Part shown: positions 6,046-11,306 of the stretch, piece after piece
Position numbering within the stretch: the stretch's first letter is position 1
Layout of the letters: every line of letters starts with the position of its first letter
Assembly (NCBI GenBank): GCA_964476705.1
Contig: CAYZBM010000066.1
Location: 1 to 11,306 of the forward strand
Origin: CAYZBM01 sp964476705
GTDB lineage: Bacteria > Pseudomonadota > Alphaproteobacteria > Rickettsiales > UBA6187
Length of the DNA stretch: 11,306 nt
Reading direction: 5' to 3'
Notes under the pieces: model-generated
Told to the model about the DNA's origin: nothing
Seen by the model: only the letters and a program-made list of their open reading frames with translations
The model's database searches: none
Program-made: the position numbers and the translations under genes

Positions 6046-6188
6046 CTAATCAAATTATATTTGATTTTAAAATTGTTAAAGTAACATATATTTTTAATAG
6101 AGATATTGTTGCGATTGTTTGAGAAAATTACTCAAGTGTATAAATAGCCAAAACTCTCGGATTTTAGGGGATTTTGGCTTTTTATTTT
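6046..6188 (+). ncRNA. Putative leader or small RNA ending at an intrinsic terminator
   Basis: A roughly 140-base transcript is bounded by a promoter-like site and a terminator. It would contain a perfect 8-bp hairpin at its 5' end (AATCAAAT/ATTTGATT, 6048-6066), a smaller stem TTGAG/CTCAA (6119-6135), and the terminator stem (6146-6179). It could be a free small RNA or the 5' leader of the decarboxylase mRNA with an attenuator. A family of leader RNAs (speF motif, Rfam RF00518) is known upstream of ornithine decarboxylase genes in alphaproteobacteria. I cannot confirm a match by eye. Confidence 0.35.
6146..6188 (+). terminator. Rho-independent terminator upstream of the decarboxylase
   Basis: AGCCAAAA (6146-6153) pairs exactly with TTTTGGCT (6172-6179), and a T-rich stretch TTTTATTTT follows. 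The stem can extend inward by CTCT/GGGG pairs past one bulged A. It ends rightward transcription about 130 bases before the decarboxylase start. It may end the terminase transcript, which stops 230 bases upstream, or act as an attenuator. Confidence 0.75.
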
Positions 6189-6299
6189 GCTGATGATTTA
6201 TGTTTATTTCTAAATAAAGTAATATTTTTACATATTTAAATTGCTTTTTTATAAATAAAGTTATATTGCAGCATTTTTAAACCTTTTTCTTAACCTTTA

Positions 6300-6305
6300 T
6301 ATAAT
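6300..6305 (+). promoter_or_regulatory. Possible -10 element just before the decarboxylase ATG
   Basis: A TATAAT at 6300-6305 would place transcription start about 6311-6313, only 6-8 bases before the ATG at 6319, giving a nearly leaderless mRNA. That would fit the lack of any Shine-Dalgarno sequence there. The -35 zone (TTAAAC, 6277-6282) is weak. Confidence 0.3.
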
Positions 6306-6318
6306 ATCTCTATGCGAA

Positions 6319-7515
6319 ATGAAAAACACCACTCAGACTATCGTTAGCGTCGTTAACAACGAACAACCGCTAAATCCTTTTTTTGCATTTAGGCCAGCAG
6401 CACTTAATCGGTCTGTGCAATTTTTTACCAGCCACTTTCAGGGTAACATTTTATATGCCGTTAAAACCAATCCAGAACCGCATGTGTTATCAAAACTCCA
6501 TCAGGAGGGGATCAAGTCTTTTGACGTTGCTTCTCTTGAAGAAATAAAAAGAGTTAGAAGTGTCCTTCCTGACGCCCCTTTATATTTTATGCATCCGGTA
6601 AAATCGCGTCGTGCGATTTACGAAGCTTACCATACTTATGGGGTTAGAAACTTTTCTTTAGATAGTTACGACGAGCTAAATAAAATTATGCAAGAAACTG
6701 GTAATGCCAGTGACTTAGGGTTATTTATGCGCTTAGCTATTCCTAATACTTATTCAGAGCTTAATTTGGGCGAAAAATTTGGGATTAATACCAAAGATGC
6801 GCCTTTTTTATTGCGCGAGATTAGGAAAAAATCTGCTAAAGTCGGAGTTTGCTTCCATGTTGGTTCACAATGTATGCATCCTGATGCTTATCGTATCGCC
6901 ATTAGAATGGCTGGCAAAGTAATTAAAAGAGCTGGAGTTAAAGTAGATTACTTTAATGTTGGCGGAGGCTTTCCTTCAATTTATCCAGGAATGATACCAG
7001 CGCCACTTAAGCAGTATTTTGCAGCTATTAATAGTGAGATTGCTAAAATTGATCCTGCGCAAGAATTTGAGCTATTTTGTGAGCCTGGCAGAGCCTTGGT
7101 AGCAGAAAGCGCTTCAGTTATTGTGCGAGTTGAGTTACGTAAAGGTAATAATCTTTATATCAATGACGGTACTTATGGTAGTTTGTTTGATGCGGGGACT
7201 TTAAAATTTGTGTTTCCAGTAAGGCTTTTGCGGGAAGGTTTAACAGATGTTAGTGATCTGACCCCTTTTAGTTTTTATGGCCCGACTTGTGATACTCTTG
7301 ATTTTATGAAAGGTCCATTTTATTTACCCGAGGATACTCAGGAAGGCGATTATATTGAAATTGGCCAACTTGGTTCTTATGGCCGAACTTTGGCTACGGG
7401 CTTTAATGGATTCTCCCATGAAAAAAATATACTAATTACTGAGGAACCACCGCTTATGACTATGTATGACGGTTTAAACATCTCAGAGCAACCGCTGGAA
7501 GTTATCGCAGCTTAA
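6319..7515 (+). CDS. Ornithine decarboxylase, type III PLP fold
   Basis: This is a 398-residue cytoplasmic enzyme that decarboxylates L-ornithine to putrescine. It has the alanine racemase-like barrel of group IV decarboxylases: PLP lysine Lys49 in YAVKTNP, His180 in CFHVGSQ, the phosphate-binding glycine loop NVGGGF (213-218), CEPGRAL (254-260), and the active-site Cys324-Asp325 in GPTCDTLD, contributed across the dimer as in eukaryotic ODC. Length is typical for this family. Lysine may also be a substrate, as in some lysine/ornithine decarboxylases; diaminopimelate decarboxylase is less likely given the GPTCD motif. The start ATG has no ribosome site. It heads an operon with the deoxyhypusine-synthase-like gene 55 bases downstream. 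Its first third seems somewhat richer in G+C than the genes after it. Confidence 0.93.
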   Translation: MKNTTQTIVSVVNNEQPLNPFFAFRPAALNRSVQFFTSHFQGNILYAVKTNPEPHVLSKLHQEGIKSFDVASLEEIKRVRSVLPDAPLYFMHPVKSRRAIYEAYHTYGVRNFSLDSYDELNKIMQETGNASDLGLFMRLAIPNTYSELNLGEKFGINTKDAPFLLREIRKKSAKVGVCFHVGSQCMHPDAYRIAIRMAGKVIKRAGVKVDYFNVGGGFPSIYPGMIPAPLKQYFAAINSEIAKIDPAQEFELFCEPGRALVAESASVIVRVELRKGNNLYINDGTYGSLFDAGTLKFVFPVRLLREGLTDVSDLTPFSFYGPTCDTLDFMKGPFYLPEDTQEGDYIEIGQLGSYGRTLATGFNGFSHEKNILITEEPPLMTMYDGLNISEQPLEVIAA

Positions 7516-7557
7516 ATTAAACTCAAGGTATTTGAAATAATATTAACTAAAAAATTT

Positions 7558-7561
7558 AAGG
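7558..7561 (+). promoter_or_regulatory. Ribosome binding site of the deoxyhypusine-synthase-like gene
   Basis: AAGG (within AAGGTAAG) lies 9 bases before the ATG at 7571. It is one of few clear Shine-Dalgarno sites in the window and supports that start in a 55-base intergenic gap with no terminator, so the gene is likely read from the decarboxylase transcript. Confidence 0.5.
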
Positions 7562-7570
7562 TAAGAAAAA

Positions 7571-8629
7571 ATGAATAATGCACAAGCTAAAAAGAAAGAC
7601 GATATAAAGGCCAATTTATTAAATAAAGAAGTAAAACATATAGATATTACTTCTTTTGATGCCAGACCGATTATTGACTCTATGGAGCATATGTCTTTTA
7701 CTTCTCGTGATTTAGCGAGAGCTACTAGCATCTTTAATCAGATGTTAGCGGATAAAGATTGTTCGATAATTTTGAGTATAGCCGGCTCTACTTCTGCGGG
7801 TGGCTGTATGCAACTTTATGCTGATATGATTAAATATAATATGATTGATGCGATTGTTGCAACTGGTGCAAGTATTGTTGATATGGATTTTTTTGAAGCT
7901 TTAGGCTTTAAACATTACCAAGGTAGTAATTTTTCTGACGATAAAGTTTTAAGAGATTTATATATTGACCGAATTTACGATACTTATATTGACGAAGAAG
8001 ATTTACAAAATTGTGATGGTACTATAGCTAAAATTGCTGATTCTTTAGCCCCTAAAGCTTATAGCTCTAGAGCTTTTATCAATCATATGGGTAAATGGTT
8101 AAATTCTGGTAATGCTAAGAAAAAAGATTCACTAGTGGAGTTGGCTTATAAACATGATGTGCCGATTTTCTGTCCAGCTTTTACTGATTCTTCAGCGGGC
8201 TTTGGTTTAGTTTTACATCAAATTCAAAATCCAGGTAACCATTTAACTATTGATTCTATTGCAGATTTTAGAGAATTAACTGAAATTAAAATAGAAGCTG
8301 GAACTACTGGATTATTAATGATCGGTGGTGGAGTGCCAAAAAATTTCGTACAAGATACAGTAGTTTGCGCCGAGATTATTGGTAAAGAAGTTGATATGCA
8401 TAAATATGCGGTACAAATTACCGTTGCAGATAGTAGAGATGGTGCTTGCTCAAGTTCAACTTTAAAAGAAGCTTGTTCTTGGGGCAAAGTTGATATTGCT
8501 TATGAACAAATGGTTTATGCTGAGGCAACTAGCGTATTACCTTTACTTGCCAGCGATGCTTATCATCGTGGTTTTTGGAAAGATAGACCAAGACGTCATT
8601 TTAACAAATTATTTAAAACTCAAGACTAA
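7571..8629 (+). CDS. Deoxyhypusine synthase family protein, likely homospermidine synthase
   Basis: This is a 352-residue NAD-dependent aminobutyl transferase. Family landmarks are GSTSAGG (72-78), ATGASIVD (97-104), CPAFTDSSAGFG (201-212), IGGGVPKNFVQDT (251-263), the region SRDGACSSSTLKEA (288-301), and SWGK with Lys306, which aligns with the catalytic lysine of eukaryotic deoxyhypusine synthase. Bacteria lack eIF5A, the eukaryotic substrate, so a small-molecule acceptor is expected. Bacterial members are known to use putrescine and make homospermidine. Its place right after an ornithine decarboxylase supports that reaction. Transfer from spermidine to putrescine, or formation of another triamine, remains possible. 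The gene looks intact and has the AT-rich composition of its surroundings. It is followed after 6 bases by the QEGLA-motif gene. Confidence 0.92.
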   Translation: MNNAQAKKKDDIKANLLNKEVKHIDITSFDARPIIDSMEHMSFTSRDLARATSIFNQMLADKDCSIILSIAGSTSAGGCMQLYADMIKYNMIDAIVATGASIVDMDFFEALGFKHYQGSNFSDDKVLRDLYIDRIYDTYIDEEDLQNCDGTIAKIADSLAPKAYSSRAFINHMGKWLNSGNAKKKDSLVELAYKHDVPIFCPAFTDSSAGFGLVLHQIQNPGNHLTIDSIADFRELTEIKIEAGTTGLLMIGGGVPKNFVQDTVVCAEIIGKEVDMHKYAVQITVADSRDGACSSSTLKEACSWGKVDIAYEQMVYAEATSVLPLLASDAYHRGFWKDRPRRHFNKLFKTQD

Positions 8630-8635
8630 TATATA

Positions 8636-9868
8636 ATGTCAGCATTAAAGGATATACAACATATAACTAATCTAGACCGCGAATTGGTGGTTATTATAAG
8701 TGATTTTCATCTTTTGTCGCCACTAAATTGGTCAATTGAAGTACAAAAAGAATTTCTTACTCAGGCTAAAAAACGTAATTATATTTTACCTGAGGTTGTA
8801 TATCCTAAAAATGATTATAGTGAGAAGATTGAAGTTTTAAAAAAATATTTAGTTAAATTAGGTACGGATGAACATCCGGCTATTGCTTTTTTACGCTCGA
8901 CGGCCGATAGTTATTTAACGGCTTATTATATTTTGCAAGGTGTTGGTACTTCTGCAGTTACTGAATATTCCAAAGAATTATATGGTGCACCACAAGATCA
9001 TCTAGTTGGTTATAAACGAAGTAATCTTGATGTGGCGCGTTATTTTTTACGGGTAGTTAAACAATATAATAAAACAATCAGAGAAGAACCGCTTATTTAT
9101 TCCGCTCAAGAATTTGCTCTTGAGATGCAAAAAAAAGTTTGCGAAATTATTCCACCTGATCGGGATGTAATTAATATTACGGTTGATGAAAAAATAATAG
9201 CCCGGGCGGCCGCTGGTCCTAATTATGTTAAGATCAGGAAAGATGCTTTCTTTTCACATAATGATTTATTACAATTGGTTAATCATGAGGTTTTTACTCA
9301 TACGCTTACCTACCTTAACGGGAGAAAGCAGCCAGTATTACAATCTTTGGGCTATTCTTCGCCAAGAATTACTACAACCCAAGAAGGGCTTGCGGTTTTC
9401 TCAGAATATATAAGTATGTCAATTGAATTGGTTAGATTACAAAGAATAGCGCTCAGGATAGTGGCTTTGAGTATGGCCGAAGACGGAGCCAATTTAATTG
9501 ATTTATATAAGTTTTTTAAGCATAACGGAGAAAATTCGGAGGAGAGTTATTTTTCGGCGATGCGAACTTTACGTGGTGGAACGCCAAAGGGTGGAATTAT
9601 TTTTTACAAAGATAATATTTATCTAAAAGGTTTAATGGAAGTTGAATCTTTCCTAAAAAAATCTATGCATAACGGAACTTTACATCATATTGCTTTATTA
9701 TTTACCGGCAAATTAACAACTCAAGATGTACTTAATATGCGCCCTCTCATGGAGCAAGGGTATATTATTCCGCCAGTTTATATGCCGTCTTGGGCACTAA
9801 ATAGTAGTGAGCTTGCAGCTCATTTAGCTTTTAATGATATTACAGAAAGATTTAAGATTAAATCTTAA
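8636..9868 (+). CDS. QEGLA-motif (DUF1704/TIGR02421) putative metalloprotease
   Basis: This is a 410-residue protein. Its signature TTQEGLAVFSEY (247-258) identifies the DUF1704 family, annotated in bacteria as flavohemoglobin expression-modulating QEGLA motif proteins. An HEVFTH motif (217-222) gives the HExxxH zinc site: His217 and His222 as ligands, Glu218 as catalytic base, and Glu250 of QEGLA as probable third ligand. The eukaryotic relative MATCAP (KIAA0895L) is a tubulin tyrosine carboxypeptidase using this site, so peptidase activity is a reasonable inference; the bacterial substrate is not known. A later conserved stretch, FYKDNIYLKG (323-332), also fits the family. No signal peptide or membrane segment is seen. 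It starts 6 bases after the preceding stop with no ribosome site, implying coupled translation. Confidence 0.88.
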   Translation: MSALKDIQHITNLDRELVVIISDFHLLSPLNWSIEVQKEFLTQAKKRNYILPEVVYPKNDYSEKIEVLKKYLVKLGTDEHPAIAFLRSTADSYLTAYYILQGVGTSAVTEYSKELYGAPQDHLVGYKRSNLDVARYFLRVVKQYNKTIREEPLIYSAQEFALEMQKKVCEIIPPDRDVINITVDEKIIARAAAGPNYVKIRKDAFFSHNDLLQLVNHEVFTHTLTYLNGRKQPVLQSLGYSSPRITTTQEGLAVFSEYISMSIELVRLQRIALRIVALSMAEDGANLIDLYKFFKHNGENSEESYFSAMRTLRGGTPKGGIIFYKDNIYLKGLMEVESFLKKSMHNGTLHHIALLFTGKLTTQDVLNMRPLMEQGYIIPPVYMPSWALNSSELAAHLAFNDITERFKIKS

Positions 9869-9923
9869 AATTTAGATCATTAATTTCTTTTCATCACAAA
9901 ATTTTTAACTTTTCAGCACTTCC

Positions 9924-10025
9924 TTACTTGTCAGCAATTTAAGGCAGTTGACTTAAAATTTATTTTACTTGTCAAGGGTAATACAACAGCGCTGACGCGC
10001 CCTTGACAAGCATAAATTTTAAGTC
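9924..10025. repeat. Large interrupted palindrome with flanking direct repeat
   Basis: GACTTAAAATTTAT (9950-9963) pairs exactly with 10012-10025, and CTTGTCAAGGG (9968-9978) with 10000-10010. The arms thus total 25 paired bases, offset by a 4-base versus 1-base bulge. The 21-base loop includes the palindrome CAGCGCTG (9987-9994). The left side carries a direct repeat, TTACTTGTCA at 9924-9933 and 9965-9974. Both arms place a TTGACA facing outward, without a matching -10. No T-run follows, so it is not a simple terminator. It occupies most of the 239-base gene gap and may be a palindromic insertion element. Confidence 0.75.
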
Positions 10026-10051
10026 TTCTCGCCTGACATCAAAAATATGTT

Positions 10052-10090
10052 CAAATGTGCAGGCAGCACATTTGTTTATTTTTAATTTTT
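10052..10090 (+). terminator. Hairpin plus T-rich tail in the Bro-N gene leader
   Basis: CAAATGTGC (10052-10060) pairs exactly with GCACATTTG (10066-10074) around AGGCA, followed by TTTATTTTTAATTTTT. It looks like an intrinsic terminator and lies 18 bases before the ATG at 10108. It may end transcription from the polyamine operon, or act as an attenuator in the Bro-N leader if that transcript starts upstream. Confidence 0.6.
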
Positions 10091-10107
10091 AAACAAGGAA
10101 GAAGACT

Positions 10108-10689
10108 ATGTGTGAAGGTATTACTTATATTAGTAAATTAAACTATAATAACCATTCTATTCGTTATTTGGTAATTAAACAAAGAGTTTGGTTGGTCGCA
10201 AAAGATATAATAGCAGCTCTTGAACTTACTTGGCATTCAAGACAAATGAAAAAAGTAAAACTGGAGAAAAAAAAGAAAATTAATCACTTAGGTTTAAACA
10301 AAAATAATAAAACAGTATGGCTAATTCAGCCAGATTATTTATGGCCCTTAATATTAAAAGCAAAAAAAAATGAAGTTTTTAAATTTATCAGCTGGTTAGA
10401 GACAGTTTTCTTAAATAATAATTCTAATAATAATTCTATATTTATTGATAATCTTTGGGATACTTTAAGTTTAATTAATTCTTCCAGTGAATTGCTAATT
10501 AAGCTTTTAGATATGCTGTCTTTTCCTTCCGATAATAAAGTTACTAAACTTAGTTATGACATTAATGAATTAAGTCGCAAAGCTTTGCTTGGGGTAGTTT
10601 ATGGCATGAAAGCTGGGAGCTTTATGCTAGCTGTGATGGATGAAGAGCAAAGAGAGGAGGCAAGAATATTTAATTTGGAAAGATTATAG
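10108..10689 (+). CDS. Bro-N domain protein, phage antirepressor-like
   Basis: This is a 193-residue protein. Residues about 16-105 match the Bro-N fold of phage and baculovirus BRO and antirepressor proteins: SIRYLVIKQRVWLVAKDIIAAL gives the typical strand-strand-helix beginning (WLVAKDII). WLIQPDYLWPLILKAKK and EVFKFISWLETVFL match the end of the domain (usually a leucine-rich helix, then an FKxW helix). The middle is very lysine-rich (KKVKLEKKKK). An Asn-rich linker (NNNSNNNS) leads to a C-terminal part (112-193) that I do not recognise, and no ANT or KilA-C domain is evident. A good ribosome site, AAGGAAGAAG, precedes the start. Such proteins usually counter phage repressors; here it may be a prophage remnant or a domesticated regulator. 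Confidence 0.8.
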   Translation: MCEGITYISKLNYNNHSIRYLVIKQRVWLVAKDIIAALELTWHSRQMKKVKLEKKKKINHLGLNKNNKTVWLIQPDYLWPLILKAKKNEVFKFISWLETVFLNNNSNNNSIFIDNLWDTLSLINSSSELLIKLLDMLSFPSDNKVTKLSYDINELSRKALLGVVYGMKAGSFMLAVMDEEQREEARIFNLERL

Positions 10690-10709
10690 GAGATTTAATT
10701 TATAATTGA

Positions 10710-10755
10710 TAAGAGGGTTTTTTGGCTTAAATGCTTAGATTCCCTCTTACTTTTA
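10710..10755 (+). terminator. Terminator-like stem after the Bro-N gene
   Basis: TAAGAGGG (10710-10717) pairs exactly with CCCTCTTA (10742-10749) around a 24-base loop, followed by CTTTTATA. The stem is sound, but the loop is long and the U-tract short, so termination may be partial. It lies 20 bases past the Bro-N stop codon. Confidence 0.5.
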
Positions 10756-10836
10756 TAACAGAAAGTAATGCATTGTTAACTTATTAATGATATATTGAGA
10801 CTTTCTATAAATTAATAATTAAAGGAATAATCGTAT

Positions 10837-11306
10837 ATGTCAGCAGAAAAAGAGAAATTAAATCAAGATTTAATAAATGCTGTCGAATATGGAAAAATAG
10901 ACGACGTTATTAATTTAATTAATAAGGGTGCTGATATAGAAGCTAAAAATAGGTTTGGTGAGACAGCTTTGCTGCTTGCAGCAAGATTTGGCCATACGAC
11001 AGTAATTAATGCTTTATGTGATAGAGGTGCTGATAAAGAAGCTAAAGATAATGTTGGGAATACAGCTTTAGTTCTTGCAGTACAATTTGGACATATCGAA
11101 GTAATTAATGCTTTATGTGCTAAAGGCGCTGATAAAGAAGCTAGAGATACGCGTGGGAATACAGCTTTATTAATTGCAGCTCAAAATAATAAAACCGATT
11201 CAATTACTGCCTTATGTGCTCAAGATGCTGATATAGAAGCTAGAGATAATATTGGTAATACAGCTTTAATGCTTGCAGCAAGATTTGGACATATCGAAGC
11301 AATCAA
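10837..11306 (+). CDS. Ankyrin-repeat protein, 3' end outside the window
   Basis: The frame opens with ATG at 10837, with AAAGGA 10 bases upstream, and runs without a stop to the window edge (156 codons seen). After a helical N-terminus (MSAEKEKLNQDLINAVEYGK) come ankyrin repeats of 33 residues, each with the pattern GxTALxxAxxxGHxxVIxAL...GADxEARD: about residues 6-38 (divergent first), 39-71, 72-104, 105-137 and a further one cut off. The underlying DNA repeats every 99 bp with long identical stretches, indicating recent duplication. The third full repeat is the most diverged (AAQNNKTDSIT). No signal peptide is seen. Ankyrin proteins bind other proteins, and in intracellular bacteria many are secreted effectors, which is possible here but not shown. 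Confidence 0.92.
   Translation, partial: MSAEKEKLNQDLINAVEYGKIDDVINLINKGADIEAKNRFGETALLLAARFGHTTVINALCDRGADKEAKDNVGNTALVLAVQFGHIEVINALCAKGADKEARDTRGNTALLIAAQNNKTDSITALCAQDADIEARDNIGNTALMLAARFGHIEAI

Noticed and set aside
6193..6213. Six-codon frame MIYVYF in the decarboxylase leader as a leader peptide
   Set aside because: There is no ribosome site, it lies after the terminator, and its composition is what AT-rich DNA gives by chance.
8224..8487. Minus-strand 87-codon frame
   Set aside because: It is antisense to the conserved part of the deoxyhypusine-synthase-like gene, with no ribosome site or family resemblance.
10003..10031. Promoter from the TTGACA at 10003-10008
   Set aside because: No acceptable -10 sequence lies 16-18 bases downstream, and the hexamer is explained by the palindrome arm.
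1..11306. CRISPR array or insertion sequence
   Set aside because: No regularly spaced repeat-spacer units were found, and no transposase or integrase gene with terminal repeats is present. The only regular repeat is the 99-bp ankyrin coding unit.

Overview
The window is AT-rich DNA from what looks like a host-associated bacterium, most likely an intracellular alphaproteobacterium of the Rickettsiales/Holosporales type. This rests on low-GC genes with A/T-ending codons, weak or absent Shine-Dalgarno sites, a glycine-zipper lipoprotein of the rickettsial 17-kDa antigen kind, an ankyrin-repeat protein, phage remnants, a decayed reading frame and many intergenic palindromes. The taxonomic call is inference; an AT-rich gammaproteobacterial symbiont is not excluded.

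Left part (1-3290), mostly minus strand. About 500 bases carry no gene but hold a dense chain of perfect hairpins. Next come a small P-loop NTPase (499-1047) and, one base upstream of it, a short glycine-zipper lipoprotein (1049-1255), probably one transcript. A 517-residue fusion of a GNAT acetyltransferase with a nitrilase-family amidohydrolase (1381-2934) is visibly more GC-rich than its neighbours and may have been acquired. Between 2976 and 3233 lies a broken plus-strand reading frame.

Phage-like island (3289-5913). An XRE-type regulator (minus) and a two-gene unit of a hypothetical protein plus a full-length terminase large subunit (plus) diverge from a short control region. That region holds a perfect 17-bp operator-like palindrome. 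A near-identical second copy (15 of 17 bases) lies on the far side of the regulator gene, before a small hypothetical gene. No portal, capsid or tail genes follow the terminase.

Polyamine operon (about 6012-9868, plus). A promoter-like site and an intrinsic terminator precede an alanine-racemase-fold (type III PLP) ornithine decarboxylase, a deoxyhypusine-synthase-family enzyme that in bacteria most plausibly makes homospermidine from putrescine, and a QEGLA/DUF1704 protein with an HExxxH metalloprotease motif. The first two could form a two-step route from ornithine through putrescine to a triamine. The role of the third is unknown, and its 6-base spacing from the second suggests co-expression. 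The roughly 270-base leader with an internal terminator could be an attenuator or a separate small RNA.

Right end (9869-11306). A large interrupted palindrome (9950-10025) and a hairpin followed by a T-rich stretch precede a Bro-N-domain (phage antirepressor-like) gene. After a terminator-like stem, an ankyrin-repeat gene with 99-bp tandem repeats runs off the window. Phage-type genes thus stand on both sides of the polyamine operon.
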